From contig DASSDH010000175.1 of the NCBI GenBank assembly GCA_035697245.1, forward strand, positions 40,108 to 104,107: DNA of 64,000 nucleotides, written 5' to 3'. Below the pieces are notes generated by a model. The model was not told the DNA's origin, made no database searches, and was given only the letters and a program-made list of their open reading frames with translations. The DNA is from JACVRX01 sp035697245. Its GTDB lineage: Bacteria; Actinomycetota; Actinomycetes; Jiangellales; Jiangellaceae. A program made the translations under genes and the position numbers. Positions 9,091 through 20,350 of this stretch are shown one piece after another. The stretch's first letter is position 1; every line of letters starts with the position of its first letter.

Positions 9091-9130
9091 GCGGGTGTTG
9101 GTCCGACCGGCGGGTCGGACCAACACCCGC
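9091..9130 (+). terminator. Terminator hairpin after lsr2
   Basis: A perfect 18-bp inverted repeat (left arm starts GCGGGTGTTGGTCCGACC) with a 4-nt GGCG loop, 27 bp after the lsr2 stop. No U-tract follows, as is common for actinobacterial intrinsic terminators. Confidence 0.85.
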
Positions 9131-9223
9131 CACTGGTTGGCGACACCGACCGAACGGGCAACCGAACCACTGGCCGTCCGGCCACGTATTACCAGGTGAA
9201 GCTTTGCAAGAGGGGGCGGAACC

Positions 9224-9355
9224 ATGGTGAAGCGGTCGGCGGCAGCCGTAGCGGCGGTCATCGCCGTCATCGCGCTGAGCTCGTGCGGAGAAGACGGTGG
9301 CGACTCCCAGGAACCGGGGACGTCTGAGACCGGCGCGCCGAACGGCGACTACTGA
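9224..9355 (+). CDS. 43-residue putative lipoprotein
   Basis: A tiny frame between lsr2 and clpC. It has a basic start (MVKRS), a hydrophobic stretch AAAVAAVIAVIAL and a lipobox LSSC with the modified Cys at residue 21. The mature tail of 23 residues is Gly/Asp/Glu/Thr-rich (GEDGGDSQEPGTSETGAPNGDY-like, hydrophilic). AGAGGGGG at 9208-9215 is a well-placed ribosome-binding site. It sits after the lsr2 terminator, so it probably has its own promoter. Function unknown; signal plus lipobox plus ribosome-binding site make a real gene more likely than chance. Confidence 0.6.
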   Translation: MVKRSAAAVAAVIAVIALSSCGEDGGDSQEPGTSETGAPNGDY

Positions 9356-9379
9356 GTCGCGGCTTCCAGTAGCGACAGC

Positions 9380-9463
9380 CGGGCCATGACCAGGCGTACT
9401 CGTACTTCACCATGCTTGCAGGCCTGGTGAAGTACCGGCAGGGGTGGTGAACGTGGTCATTCC
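9380..9463 (+). repeat. 90-bp nested palindrome, copy 1 (left outer arm decayed)
   Basis: The inner palindrome at 9404-9433 has arms ACTTCACCA and TGGTGAAGT. An 11-nt spacer leads to the intact right outer arm TGGTGAACGTGGTCATTCC (9445-9463). The left outer arm survives only as ATGACCA near 9386. Relative to copy 3, the inner arms carry a paired A-to-T/T-to-A change that preserves base pairing. Confidence 0.8.
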
Positions 9464-9471
9464 GATCTCGT

Positions 9472-9488
9472 GTTCGCCCGTGGCGTAC
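9472..9488 (+). promoter_or_regulatory. Putative ClgR operator upstream of clpC
   Basis: GTTCGCCCGTGGCGTAC contains the CGC-N5-GCG core reported for ClgR, the activator of clp genes in actinobacteria, with GTT/TAC flanks. It lies 174 bp before the clpC ATG. No clgR gene is in the window, so this is a motif call only. Confidence 0.6.
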
Positions 9489-9661
9489 GACGCAGCTGAG
9501 GCGGAAGCCGGTCGGCTCAACAGGTGTTGTATGGGCGTGTGCGACCCGGTTCGGTCGATGAGACGAACCGAGTTGCCGACCGGCTGGCGGGTTAGCATGC
9601 GAGTACGGGCGGACCGGGAGAGCCCCGGCACACCCAGACCGCTCGGTGAGGAGTGCCACTG

Positions 9662-12205
<2,544 letters not shown>

Positions 12206-12227
12206 TCTCGCGGCCTTCCCCGACATA

Positions 12228-12274
12228 GTTCACAGCTGGTGCGACACGCCTGGCATGTCGCACCAGCTGTGAAC
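12228..12274 (+). terminator. Terminator hairpin after clpC
   Basis: A perfect 19-bp inverted repeat (left arm GTTCACAGCTGGTGCGACA) around a 9-nt loop, 23 bp after the clpC stop. It ends two bases before an in-frame ATG (12276) of the next gene, which argues against that ATG being the start. Confidence 0.85.
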
Positions 12275-12341
12275 AATGGATCATGACGACACTGCTGATG
12301 ACGACACAGTGGAGCCGCGGCTGCCTGAACAGGGGGTGACG

Positions 12342-12689
12342 ATGCCAGACGATCTCGCGGCGTACCGGGCCGCGGCCGTGCTGTATGAAGCAGGGGACGC
12401 CGCGGGGGCGGCGCGCGAGCTCGAACCGCTACTGGCCGGTGATGCGACGCCGAAGTCGGTGCTCGAGCTGGCCGGTCGAGCGTTCTTTCGGTCCGCTCAG
12501 CTGCGCCGGGCGGAAGACGCCTTCAGCCGGCTGGTCGAGCGTGACCCGAGTGACGCGTACGCCCGGTTCGCATTGGGGCGGACCCTGGAGCGGCAGAGCC
12601 GACGGGAAGAAGCAGCGGTTTGTTACCGACTCGCCGCCGCGATGGACCCCAAGGCCGAGTACGTGCAGGCGGTCGAGCGGGTGAGCTAG
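12342..12689 (+). CDS. Small tetratricopeptide-repeat protein
   Basis: About 115 residues of paired helices with TPR features: AAVLYEAGDAAGAARELEPLL, LAGRAFFRSAQLRRAEDAFSRL and FALGRTLERQSRREEAAVCYRLA. Likely a cytoplasmic protein-interaction module; partner unknown. I place the start at ATG 12342 because AGGGGGTG precedes it at Shine-Dalgarno distance. An in-frame ATG at 12276 would add 22 acidic residues but abuts the clpC terminator. It is convergent with mutY. Confidence 0.75.
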   Translation: MPDDLAAYRAAAVLYEAGDAAGAARELEPLLAGDATPKSVLELAGRAFFRSAQLRRAEDAFSRLVERDPSDAYARFALGRTLERQSRREEAAVCYRLAAAMDPKAEYVQAVERVS

Positions 12690-12816
12690 CGCCGTCGGCG
12701 TGCGCCAGAACGTACCGGTCGAGTTGCACCCAGCTGGTCGATGTCCCCGGCGACGACGGTGGCGTGCACTGTCATCTCGACCATCCTTCGTACGGTGCCT
12801 GCGTGAGTCAGGGCGA

Positions 12817-13683
12817 TCACGCCTGAGGGAGACGGTAGTGCTCCGCGTCCTCCGGTTCGACCAGGCCGTCGGCGACCAGCCCGGCAAGCGCGCGGTCGCG
12901 CTGGACCGGATCGTGCGGCCATGCCGCGGTCAGCCTGGCAATCGGCACGGCCACCGGCTCGTCGCGGAGGACCGCCATCAACGCTCCCCGAGCCTGACGG
13001 TCTGTGCCCGCCCATGGCTGGCTCTGCCGGGCTGGTCCGTCGAACGGCGGGAACCCGGCCAGTCGCCAGGCGCACGAGCCAACGATGGGGCAGGCAGCGC
13101 ACGTGGGCGACCGTGCGGTGCAGACCAAGGCTCCGAGCTCCATCGCGGCGACAGACCATGCGGCCGCTGCCTGGCCGTCGTCGGGGAGCATCGACTCCGC
13201 CAGCCGACGCTCGCTGGCTGTGGTGGTGATCCCCGGCCGGGCCAAGCCGGCGACAGATCGCGCCAGCACCCGGCGAACGTTGGTGTCGAGGACAACCTGC
13301 CGTTGGCCGTACGCGAACGACGCGATGGCGGCCGCCGTGTACTCCCCGACCCCCGGGAGCGTTCGCAAAGTGTGGTACGACCGCGGGACCTCGCCGGCGT
13401 GACGGCCGATGATGACTGCGGCAGCAGCGTGCAGGCGGAGCGCACGGCTGGGGTACCCCAAGCGGCCCCACGCTCGGATTGCCGTCCCCGGCTGCTCGAC
13501 TGCCAGGTCCGCTGGCGTCGGCCACCGGTCCAGCCAGGCTCGCCACACCGGCTCGACCCGGGCGACCGGCGTCTGCTGGAGCATGAACTCGCTGACCAGT
13601 ACACCCCAGGGCGTCCGGTCGGCGGCGCGCCAGGGCAGGTCCCGAGCATGGCGGGCGTACCAGTCGATGACGGCGTTGTGCAC
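12817..13683 (-). CDS. mutY: A/G-specific adenine DNA glycosylase
   Basis: Removes adenine mispaired with 8-oxoguanine. The 288 residues show the catalytic glutamate in SEFMLQQTPV (E32), the helix-hairpin-helix LPGVGEYTAAAIASFAYG (about 109-126), catalytic D133 in VLDTNVRRVL, and an iron-sulfur loop with C188, C195, C198 and C204 (spacing 6-2-5). It lacks the long MutT-like C-terminal domain of the E. coli enzyme, as is common in actinobacteria. GTG 13683 lies 2 bp after the disA stop, so it ends the radA-disA-mutY operon. Confidence 0.94.
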   Translation of the reverse strand: MHNAVIDWYARHARDLPWRAADRTPWGVLVSEFMLQQTPVARVEPVWRAWLDRWPTPADLAVEQPGTAIRAWGRLGYPSRALRLHAAAAVIIGRHAGEVPRSYHTLRTLPGVGEYTAAAIASFAYGQRQVVLDTNVRRVLARSVAGLARPGITTTASERRLAESMLPDDGQAAAAWSVAAMELGALVCTARSPTCAACPIVGSCAWRLAGFPPFDGPARQSQPWAGTDRQARGALMAVLRDEPVAVPIARLTAAWPHDPVQRDRALAGLVADGLVEPEDAEHYRLPQA

Positions 13684-13685
13684 GG

Positions 13686-14780
13686 TCAGATGTAGCGCTC
13701 GAGGATGCTCGACTCGGCCAACCGTGACAGGCCCTCCCGCACACTGCGGGCGCGCGACTCGCCGACGCCGTCGACGGTCTGCAGGTCGTCGACGCTGGCC
13801 GCCAGCAGTTTCTGCAGGCCACCGAAGTGCTCGACCAGCCGGTCGATAACCGCGCCGGGCAGCCGCGGCACCCGCGCGAGCAACCGGTAGCCCCGCGGGC
13901 TCACCGCGACGTCGAGCTGCTCGGCGCCCGCGGGATAGCCGAGCGACCGCGCGACGGCACCCGGGTCGAGCAGGTCGATCGCGGACAGTGTGCCGAGATC
14001 GGCCACGACGTCGGTCACCGTCCTCGCCCGGCGACCGGATTGCGCGGGTAGATAGTCGCGTGCAACCAGCTCACGATCGATGTCGACGCCAGCCACCAGT
14101 TCGTCGAGTTGCAGGCTGAGCAGCCGGCCGTCGGTGCCGAGCTCGACGACGTAGCCCTCGATCTCACTGGCGATTCGGCGGACCATCTCCAGCCGCTGCG
14201 CGACCGCTGCCACGTCGCGCACGGTAACCAGATCTTCGATCTCCAGCGCGGATAGGGTGCCGGACACCTCGTCGAGCCGGAGCTTGTACCGCTCGAGGGT
14301 GGCCAGCGCCTGGTTGGCCCGGGACAGGATCTGGGCGGTGTCCTCGAGCACATAGCGGACGTCGTCGACATAGATGGCCACGATGCGCATGGACTGGCTG
14401 ACTGAGATGACCGGCACCCCGGTCTGTTTGGCGACACGCTCCGCGGTGCGATGGCGGGTGCCGGACTCGGTCGTAGGGATGGCTGAATCCGGGACCAGCT
14501 GGGTCGCTGCGCGAAGGATGGTCGTGCACTCCCGATCCACCACGATCGCGCCGTCCATCTTGGCCAGCTCGCGCAGGCCCGTGGCCGAGAACGCTACGCC
14601 GAGTACGAAGCCTCCGGTGCAAATGGACTCGATCGTCTTGTCGTGGCCCAGGACGACCAGCGCGCCGGTGCGCCCGCGGAGTATGCGTTCCAGTCCTTCG
14701 CGCAACGCGGTACCAGGGGCGACGGCAGCAAGCGCCTGGCGCAGCTTTGTCTCGGCGCTGCCCTTATCAGTTGCCAACAC
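13686..14780 (-). CDS. disA: DNA integrity scanning diadenylate cyclase
   Basis: Makes cyclic di-AMP and scans DNA for branched structures. The 364 residues have an N-terminal DAC domain with the DGA motif (76-78, KMDGAIVVD) and RHR motif (109-111, [13 protein letters not shown]). A coiled linker follows, then C-terminal helix-hairpin-helix repeats ([20 protein letters not shown]...[12 protein letters not shown]). It starts at GTG 14780. The radA stop is 53 bp upstream; radA-disA pairing is also known in Bacillus, where RadA restrains DisA activity. Confidence 0.96.
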   Translation of the reverse strand: MLATDKGSAETKLRQALAAVAPGTALREGLERILRGRTGALVVLGHDKTIESICTGGFVLGVAFSATGLRELAKMDGAIVVDRECTTILRAATQLVPDSAIPTTESGTRHRTAERVAKQTGVPVISVSQSMRIVAIYVDDVRYVLEDTAQILSRANQALATLERYKLRLDEVSGTLSALEIEDLVTVRDVAAVAQRLEMVRRIASEIEGYVVELGTDGRLLSLQLDELVAGVDIDRELVARDYLPAQSGRRARTVTDVVADLGTLSAIDLLDPGAVARSLGYPAGAEQLDVAVSPRGYRLLARVPRLPGAVIDRLVEHFGGLQKLLAASVDDLQTVDGVGESRARSVREGLSRLAESSILERYI

Positions 14781-14833
14781 GCGACCCCCGCGGCGCCAGT
14801 CATAGACATTCGGGCGACAGTGTACGGGCCCGT

Positions 14834-16201
14834 TCAGCGCGAAGGGAGAACCGCCGCCGGCCGCTGGGCGGCATCCAGAGCAGAGCGAACATCACCGACT
14901 TCGACGGTACGAATACCCACCGGGACCGGTCCCGGGTCAGGCGGGACCAATGCCCGGACGAAGCCCATCCGCTCGGCTTCCGCCAGCCGCCGCTGGGTCC
15001 CCGTGACCCGACGAATCTCGCCGGCCAAGCCGACCTCGCCGATTGCCACCAGACCCGGTGGCACCGGCAGATCGCGGACTCCGCTGGCCACGGCGAGCAG
15101 CAGGGCGAGATCTCCGGCCGGCTCGGTCAGCCGGGCGCCGCCGACCGTCGCGGCGTAGACATCACGTCCCTGCAGGGCGAGGCCGCCGCGGCGCTCGAGT
15201 ACGGCCAGCACCATTGCCACCCGAGAGGTGTCCAGCCCACTCGTCGCTCGGCGGGGCGTCGCGAGCGAAGACTGCGCCACCAGCGCCTGGACTTCGGCCA
15301 GCAGCGGCCGACGGCCCTCCAGTGTCACCGTGACACAGGTGCCCGGCACCGCGTCCTCGTGCCGGGACAGGAAGAGCCCGGTCGGGTCCGCCACCGAGGC
15401 GATGCCGGAATCAGACAGATCGAAGCAGCCCACCTCCTCGGATGGGCCATACCGGTTCTTGACCGCGCGGACCATGCGGAGGCGGGAATGCCGCTCGCCC
15501 TCGAACTGGAGCACCACGTCGACCAGGTGCTCGAGCACCCGCGGGCCGGCGATCGAGCCGTCCTTGGTGACGTGCCCGACCAGCACAGTAGCCATACCGA
15601 GATTCTTCGCGGTGCGGATAAGCGCTCCGGCCACTTCGCGGACCTGGGTGACGCCGCCCGGTGCGCCGTCCATATCCGAGCGGGAAACGGTCTGGACGGA
15701 GTCGAGCACGAGCAGGGAAGGGCGAACCTTATCGATCTGGCCCAGCACGGCCGCGAGATCGGTTTCGGCCGCCAAGTACAAACCGGCGGAGAGCGCACCG
15801 GTGCGTTCGGCCCGCAGCCGCACCTGCGCCGCGGACTCCTCGCCGGTCACGTACAGCGCCGGGCCGGATGTGGTGGCCCATCGTGCCGCGACCTTGAGCA
15901 ACAGCGTCGACTTGCCGACACCCGGCTCGCCGGCAAGGAGCACCACGGCTCCCTGGACCAGGCCGCCGCCGAGTGCGCGGTCGAGCTCGTCGACTCCCGT
16001 GGGCTGTGACCGAGCGGCCTCCAGGCCGACTTCCGCGATTGGTCGGGCCGGCTCGGACACCCGGGCCGGGACCAAGCCAGATCGGGACGCGCCGACCTGG
16101 TCGAGTGTTCCCCAGGCCTGACACTCGGCGCAGCGGCCGGCCCACTTGGCCGTGGACCAGCCGCACTCCCCGCACCGATAGACCTGCGCCAGTTTCGCCA
16201 T
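14834..16201 (-). CDS. radA: DNA repair protein RadA
   Basis: Recombination helicase-like ATPase promoting branch migration. The 455 residues open with a C4 zinc finger (C10, C13, C24, C27), then the RecA-like ATPase with Walker [10 protein letters not shown] (91-99), the RadA-specific KNRYG motif, and a C-terminal Lon-protease-like domain. I chose ATG 16201 ([14 protein letters not shown]) since TAGCGT sits 7 nt upstream; the frame is open to 16225. It is the first gene of radA-disA-mutY. Confidence 0.96.
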   Translation of the reverse strand: MAKLAQVYRCGECGWSTAKWAGRCAECQAWGTLDQVGASRSGLVPARVSEPARPIAEVGLEAARSQPTGVDELDRALGGGLVQGAVVLLAGEPGVGKSTLLLKVAARWATTSGPALYVTGEESAAQVRLRAERTGALSAGLYLAAETDLAAVLGQIDKVRPSLLVLDSVQTVSRSDMDGAPGGVTQVREVAGALIRTAKNLGMATVLVGHVTKDGSIAGPRVLEHLVDVVLQFEGERHSRLRMVRAVKNRYGPSEEVGCFDLSDSGIASVADPTGLFLSRHEDAVPGTCVTVTLEGRRPLLAEVQALVAQSSLATPRRATSGLDTSRVAMVLAVLERRGGLALQGRDVYAATVGGARLTEPAGDLALLLAVASGVRDLPVPPGLVAIGEVGLAGEIRRVTGTQRRLAEAERMGFVRALVPPDPGPVPVGIRTVEVGDVRSALDAAQRPAAVLPSR

Positions 16202-16208
16202 GGTCGCG

Positions 16209-16214
16209 ACGCTA
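16209..16214 (-). promoter_or_regulatory. -10 box for leaderless radA start
   Basis: On the minus strand TAGCGT is followed by 7 nt and then ATG 16201. No ribosome-binding site is visible, consistent with a leaderless transcript for the radA operon. Confidence 0.6.
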
Positions 16215-16239
16215 AGTCCAGGCACCGACAGGCCCCGTG

Positions 16240-16329
16240 GAAATGACCACGTTCACCACCCCTGTGGGTACGTCACCACCCTTGTAGGCCTGGTGATGTA
16301 TCGACAGGCATGGTGAACGTGGTCATTCC
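16240..16329 (+). repeat. 90-bp nested palindrome, copy 2
   Basis: Left outer arm at 16240-16258 (AATGACCACGTTCACCA core), 11-nt spacer, inner arms ACGTCACCA (16270-16278) and TGGTGATGT (16291-16299), 11-nt spacer, then right outer arm TGGTGAACGTGGTCATTCC (16311-16329). Total length and spacers equal copy 3. The right arm contains the stop codon of the adjacent minus-strand gene (16323-16325). Confidence 0.88.
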
Positions 16330-17078
16330 GGAGAGCGCGCCAACGCTGTGGCGGGATGGACCAGCAGCGGCAGTCGGGCGGCGAGATGCGCAGCACAATG
16401 CTCGGCGAGCTCCTCGTACGCCTTGTCGCCGACCAGCGCCCTCAGTTCCGGCTCGCACGAGATGTACACGGGCTCGGCCGCCACGTGCGCACTAGGTGAC
16501 CCGGAGCAGAACCAGTCCAATTCGTGCCCGCCTGGTCCCCAGGCCCGCCGGTCGTATTCGCCGATGGTGATCTCGAGGTACTTGGTGCCGTCTGAGCGCT
16601 CGGCCCGGCGGTACGAGCGGCGAATGGGCAGCTGCCAGCACACGTCCGGCTTGGTCTCCAGTGGGTGACGTCCGGTCCGTAGGGCGTACGCATGCAGCGC
16701 ACAGCCCGCCCCACCGGCGAAGCCGGGCCGATTGAGGAACACGCACGCGCCGTCGACGACGCGGGTCTTGTGTTCGCCGCCGTCGTCCTTTTCGATGATG
16801 CCGTCGCGGAGGCCCTCGTCGCGGAGCTGCCAGTCCTGTCGCTTGAGCTTGGTCGCGAACCGGCGGACCCGTTTCTCGTCGTCGCGGTCGGAGAAGTGCG
16901 CGCCCTGGGTGCAGCAGCCGTCGTCAGGCCGGTCTGCGTAGACACCGGGGCAGCCCCGGCCGAAGATGCACGTCCAGCGCGACGTGAGCCAGGTCAGGTC
17001 ACAGCGCAGGACCTGGTCGGCGTCGGCTGGATCGCGAAACTCGACCCACGCGCGGGCGACGTCGAGCGGTGCCTCCAC
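16323..17078 (-). CDS. Conserved Cys-rich protein of unknown function
   Basis: A 251-residue protein that I cannot name with confidence. Cysteines cluster in [30 protein letters not shown] and [11 protein letters not shown]...GAGCALH...[12 protein letters not shown]. The last pattern resembles the metal-chelating YkgJ/DUF3109 type of zinc/iron-binding proteins, so metal binding is likely. GTG 17078 is supported by a TAGGCT box 7 nt upstream. Its last Glu codon and stop lie inside the 90-bp repeat. It is divergent from the TIM-barrel gene. Confidence 0.65.
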   Translation of the reverse strand: MEAPLDVARAWVEFRDPADADQVLRCDLTWLTSRWTCIFGRGCPGVYADRPDDGCCTQGAHFSDRDDEKRVRRFATKLKRQDWQLRDEGLRDGIIEKDDGGEHKTRVVDGACVFLNRPGFAGGAGCALHAYALRTGRHPLETKPDVCWQLPIRRSYRRAERSDGTKYLEITIGEYDRRAWGPGGHELDWFCSGSPSAHVAAEPVYISCEPELRALVGDKAYEELAEHCAAHLAARLPLLVHPATALARSPE

Positions 17079-17085
17079 GACCTGG

Positions 17086-17091
17086 AGCCTA
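17086..17091 (-). promoter_or_regulatory. -10 box for leaderless start at 17078
   Basis: Minus-strand TAGGCT followed by 7 nt and GTG 17078. It shares a 125-bp intergenic region with the oppositely oriented box at 17192-17197. Confidence 0.55.
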
Positions 17092-17191
17092 ATGCCCCAC
17101 GGCCCTCGGGTCGCTCACCCCGCAGGGCGAGTGGCGCTCTGGCGCCGGAGGACTAGTCGCGGCCTGCGGCGCCGCGCCGGTACCGCAGCCC

Positions 17192-17197
17192 TACGCT
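17192..17197 (+). promoter_or_regulatory. -10 box for leaderless start at 17204
   Basis: TACGCT is followed by 6 nt and GTG 17204, so transcription should begin at or next to the start codon. Confidence 0.6.
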
Positions 17198-17203
17198 GGG
17201 GCG

Positions 17204-18097
17204 GTGACGTCGCCGAGCCAGAACAGGTCGGCCTTGCTGCGTGTCTCCGACTCGCCGGTCGGGCTCTCGACGGCTTCGGTCTATCCCCAGGGGGTCGCGA
17301 CCGCGTTCGAAATGGCCCGCTCGCTCGGCTACGACGGGGTCGAGGTCATGGTGTGGACCGACCCAGTGAGTCAGGACGTCGACGAGCTGGCGGCCTTGGC
17401 CAGACGGCACCGGCTTCCGGTGTTGTCAGTGCACGCGCCGTGTCTTCTGATCACCCAGCGGGTGTGGTCGCCGGACCCGTGGGAGCGCCTCAGTCGGTCG
17501 GTCGAGGCGGCCCGAACGCTCGGCGCGCCGGTCGTCGTCGTCCACCCGCCGTTCCGCTGGCAGCGGGACTACGCCCGTGGATTCGTGGACGGCGTGGCGG
17601 AGCTGGAAAAGGAATCCGGCATCGCGATCGCTGTCGAGAACATGTATCCCTGGCGTGCGGCCGGGCGCGAGATCGCCGCCTACGCACCCGATTGGGACCC
17701 CACCGACGAGCCATATGCCCACAACACCCTTGACCTCTCACACACCGCCGTCTCGGGCTCGGACGCCATGGCCATGGCCGACGCCCTCGGCGACCGGCTC
17801 GCGCACGTCCACCTGGCCGACGGCACCGGCTCGGCGCGGGACGAGCACCTGGTGCCGGGGCGTGGCAACCAACCGTGCACAGCCCTGCTCGAGCGGCTGG
17901 TCCGGAGCGGATGGAGCGGGGCGATCGTGCTGGAGGTCGGAACTCGTCGGGCTCGGACGCCCGAGGAGCGTGAGGCCGACCTCGCCGAAGGGTTGGCCTT
18001 CGCCCGGCTGAATCTGGCAACGGCAGCCGCCGACACCGCGTTCGCGGTCGCGTCGGACGGAACCGCCGAGCAGGTCTTGCGGGGATCCACGAGGTGA
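17204..18097 (+). CDS. Sugar phosphate isomerase/epimerase family TIM-barrel protein
   Basis: A 297-residue AP-endonuclease-2-fold barrel. Metal-ligand-type segments are [49 protein letters not shown] and [10 protein letters not shown], the usual His/Glu/Asp set at the C-terminal ends of strands. Substrate is unknown; sugar phosphate epimerases and hydroxypyruvate isomerase-like enzymes share this fold. Its stop overlaps the GTG of the TetR gene, so the two are coupled. Confidence 0.8.
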   Translation: MTSPSQNRSALLRVSDSPVGLSTASVYPQGVATAFEMARSLGYDGVEVMVWTDPVSQDVDELAALARRHRLPVLSVHAPCLLITQRVWSPDPWERLSRSVEAARTLGAPVVVVHPPFRWQRDYARGFVDGVAELEKESGIAIAVENMYPWRAAGREIAAYAPDWDPTDEPYAHNTLDLSHTAVSGSDAMAMADALGDRLAHVHLADGTGSARDEHLVPGRGNQPCTALLERLVRSGWSGAIVLEVGTRRARTPEEREADLAEGLAFARLNLATAAADTAFAVASDGTAEQVLRGSTR

Positions 18098-18711
18098 GCG
18101 TGACCCGGCGCTCTCCTCGGCGCGGCCGCGCCGGGCGGCGGCCGGGTGGCCCGGACACGCGCGGTGAGATCCTGGCGGCGGCGCGTGTCGAGTTCTCCGA
18201 TCGGGCGTTCGATGGTGCTTCGATCCGAGCAATCGCCGCTCGCGCGGGGGTCGATCCAGCGCTGGTCCATCACTACTTCGGGACCAAGGAACGGCTGTTT
18301 CTCGCGGCGATGGACATCCCGTTCGTGCCTTCGGAGCTTGCCGCGCAGATCGTGTCGGGCCCGATCGACACCATCGGAGAACGCGCGGTACGCACTTTCC
18401 TGCTGACCTGGGGTGACCCGGTCAAACGGGCGCCGATTCTCGCGTTGCTCCGCTCGGCCATGACCCATGACGTCGCCGCGGCGCTACTTCGCCAGTTCGC
18501 CGCGCGGGTGATGCTCGCCCGGGTGGTCGAGGGCTTGCAGATTGCCGACCGAGAGCTGCGCGCCGAGGCCGCCGTCTCCCACCTGCTGGGCATCGCCGTC
18601 ATGCGGTACGTCGTCAGGATCGAGCCGATCGCATCAGCAACCGACGAGGAGCTGGTCACGCTGGTCGGTCCGGTGATCCAGCGCTATTTCGAGGACGACG
18701 CCGGCCCTTGA
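18094..18711 (+). CDS. TetR-family transcriptional regulator
   Basis: A 205-residue regulator with a basic N-terminal tail (about 20 residues rich in Arg/Gly) and a TetR helix-turn-helix ([20 protein letters not shown], then [24 protein letters not shown]). The C-terminal ligand domain ([24 protein letters not shown], about residues 90-113) resembles the TetR_C type found beside ABC exporters. It precedes the ABC genes by 31 bp and is a likely repressor of them; the effector is unknown. Confidence 0.9.
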   Translation: MSVTRRSPRRGRAGRRPGGPDTRGEILAAARVEFSDRAFDGASIRAIAARAGVDPALVHHYFGTKERLFLAAMDIPFVPSELAAQIVSGPIDTIGERAVRTFLLTWGDPVKRAPILALLRSAMTHDVAAALLRQFAARVMLARVVEGLQIADRELRAEAAVSHLLGIAVMRYVVRIEPIASATDEELVTLVGPVIQRYFEDDAGP

Positions 18712-18742
18712 CGACGGGCCCGCGAGGCGAGATATTCAACAC

Positions 18743-19495
18743 ATGATGAAATCTTTGGGTACGGCTCCCGACGGAGAGCCCGGCCCGGCGATCGAGGTTC
18801 GAGACCTGCGGGTCGTGCGAGGACTTCGGGTAGTGCTCGATGACTTCAATCTCTCCGTCGACAGCGGAACACTCACCGGCCTGCTCGGGCCGTCCGGGTC
18901 AGGGAAGTCGACGCTCATGCGGGCGATCGTCGGAGTCCAGCAGATCGCGGCCGGTCAGGTCGAGGTACTCGGCCTGCCGGCCGGGTCCGAGCCGGTCCGG
19001 TCTCGGGTGGGCTATCTCACCCAGTCGCCCAGTGTCTATGGCGACCTGACGACTCGGCAGAACCTGCGCTACTTCGCCGCGGTCCTCGGCGCTGGTCCGG
19101 ACGCCGTCGACCGTGCGTTGGACCAGGTGGACATGCATTCCCATGCCGACGACCTGGTCGCGAAGCTGTCCGGTGGTGAGACCTCCCGGGCGTCGCTCGC
19201 GGTGGCGCTGCTCGGTGAGCCCGAGGTTCTTGTCCTTGACGAGCCGACGGTGGGTCTGGACCCGGTGTTACGCCGCGACCTGTGGAATCTGTTCAATGAC
19301 CTCGCCGCGAGCGGCGTGACGTTGCTCGTCTCGAGTCACGTCATGGACGAGGCCGAACGCTGCGGTCGGCTGCTGCTCATGCGCGAGGGTGCGTTGCTCG
19401 CCGACGAGAGTCCCGCCGGTCTGCTCGCACAGACCGACACCGCTGACGCCGAGCAGGCGTTCCTGCACCTCATCGACGAGGCGGCCGGCAGATGA
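18743..19495 (+). CDS. ABC transporter ATP-binding protein
   Basis: 250-residue ATPase with Walker A GPSGSGKST, Q-loop YLTQSPSVYGDLTTRQNL, signature LSGGETSRASLAVALLG (G-E-T replaces the usual GQ), Walker B VLVLDEPTVGLDP and H-loop SSHVMDEAERC. This matches DrrA/NodI-type export ATPases. It is coupled to the permease (ATGA overlap at 19492) and follows a TetR regulator, suggesting substrate-induced efflux; the substrate cannot be read from sequence. Confidence 0.94.
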   Translation: MMKSLGTAPDGEPGPAIEVRDLRVVRGLRVVLDDFNLSVDSGTLTGLLGPSGSGKSTLMRAIVGVQQIAAGQVEVLGLPAGSEPVRSRVGYLTQSPSVYGDLTTRQNLRYFAAVLGAGPDAVDRALDQVDMHSHADDLVAKLSGGETSRASLAVALLGEPEVLVLDEPTVGLDPVLRRDLWNLFNDLAASGVTLLVSSHVMDEAERCGRLLLMREGALLADESPAGLLAQTDTADAEQAFLHLIDEAAGR

Positions 19496-20220
19496 CCCCG
19501 CGGATCACCCTCGCCACTGCGGGCCGCGTCCTCGCCCAACTTCGCCATGACCACCGAACGCTGGGCTTGCTGCTGTTCGTGCCAGCGGCGCTGCTTACGC
19601 TGCTGTGGTGGATGTACGAGGGCGGGCCGACCTTCGACGCTATCGGGCCGGCTCTGCTCGCCTTGTTCCCGTTCATCGGAATGTTCCTGGTCACCTCGGT
19701 GGCGACGCTGCGCGAGCGCACGTCCGGCACCCTGGAGCGGTTGCTCGCGATGCCCACCGGCAAGTTGGACTTCCTCCTGGGATACGCGCTGGCATTCGGG
19801 TTGATGGCAACCCTGCAGGCGCTGATCGCTGCAGGGATTGCGGTGGGCCTGCTCGGCCTCGACGTCGCCGGTCCTACCTCGCTGCTCATCGCCGTCGCCA
19901 TACTCGACGCATTGCTGGGGGTCGCGCTCGGCCTGTTCGTCAGCGCGTTTGCGGCGACCGAGTTCCAGGTCGTGCAGTTCATGCCCGCGCTCGTCCTTCC
20001 GCAGGTCCTGCTGTGCGGGCTGCTGGTCGCCCGCGACGAGCTCCCGGCGCTGTTGAGCGCAATCTCCGACGTCTTGCCGCTGTCCTATGCGGTCGACGCG
20101 ATGCGCGAGGTCCAGGTCAACATCGACCCCAGCATCGGGGGATACGCGCTGATCATCGCGGCGTTCGCCGTCGGCTTCCTCGCGCTGGGAGCAGGCACAT
20201 TGCGCCGCCGCACCGCCTGA
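19492..20220 (+). CDS. ABC-2 type transporter permease
   Basis: 242-residue membrane protein with six predicted hydrophobic segments (for example LGLLLFVPAALLTLLWWM, LLALFPFIGMFLVTSVATL, LLIAVAILDALLGVALGLFV, FMPALVLPQVLLCGLLVA, and YALIIAAFAVGFLALGAGTL near the end). The LRERTSGTLERLLAMPTGK loop is typical of ABC-2 exporters. Partner of the ATPase just upstream. A 61-bp terminator-like repeat follows its stop. Confidence 0.92.
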   Translation: MTPRITLATAGRVLAQLRHDHRTLGLLLFVPAALLTLLWWMYEGGPTFDAIGPALLALFPFIGMFLVTSVATLRERTSGTLERLLAMPTGKLDFLLGYALAFGLMATLQALIAAGIAVGLLGLDVAGPTSLLIAVAILDALLGVALGLFVSAFAATEFQVVQFMPALVLPQVLLCGLLVARDELPALLSAISDVLPLSYAVDAMREVQVNIDPSIGGYALIIAAFAVGFLALGAGTLRRRTA

Positions 20221-20233
20221 CCCCCCAGGTCCG

Positions 20234-20294
20234 GTTGATCACTGCGAAGTGGCTGCCTCTGGCGTCACAACGCGACCACTTCACCAAGATCAAC
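20234..20294 (+). repeat. 61-bp GTTGATC...GATCAAC palindromic element, copy A
   Basis: Starts GTTGATC and ends CCAAGATCAAC, with a second inner pairing GAAGTGG/CCACTTC. It lies 13 bp after the permease stop and could act as a terminator. Copy B at 52442-52502 has exactly the same length and ends. Confidence 0.7.
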
Positions 20295-20350
20295 GGAACC
20301 GGAGGGCGTAGCCTGACGCGGTCGAGCGAGCGAGCGGAGGGTGACGCCGG

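Larger units (their letters stand above)
9356..9661 (+). promoter_or_regulatory. clpC upstream region (306 bp without a gene)
   Basis: It holds one degenerate copy of the 90-bp nested-palindrome repeat (about 9380-9463), then a ClgR-like site (9472-9488), then about 170 bp in which I see no gene. A strong ribosome-binding site, GGTGAGGAG, precedes the clpC ATG at 9662. Confidence 0.6.

Noticed and set aside
12686..12793. 33-codon minus-strand frame (MVEMTVHATVVAGDIDQLGA...) between the TPR gene and mutY
   Set aside because: It has a weak ribosome-binding-like GAAGG, but ends in a basic random tail and I recognise no family; not enough to call.
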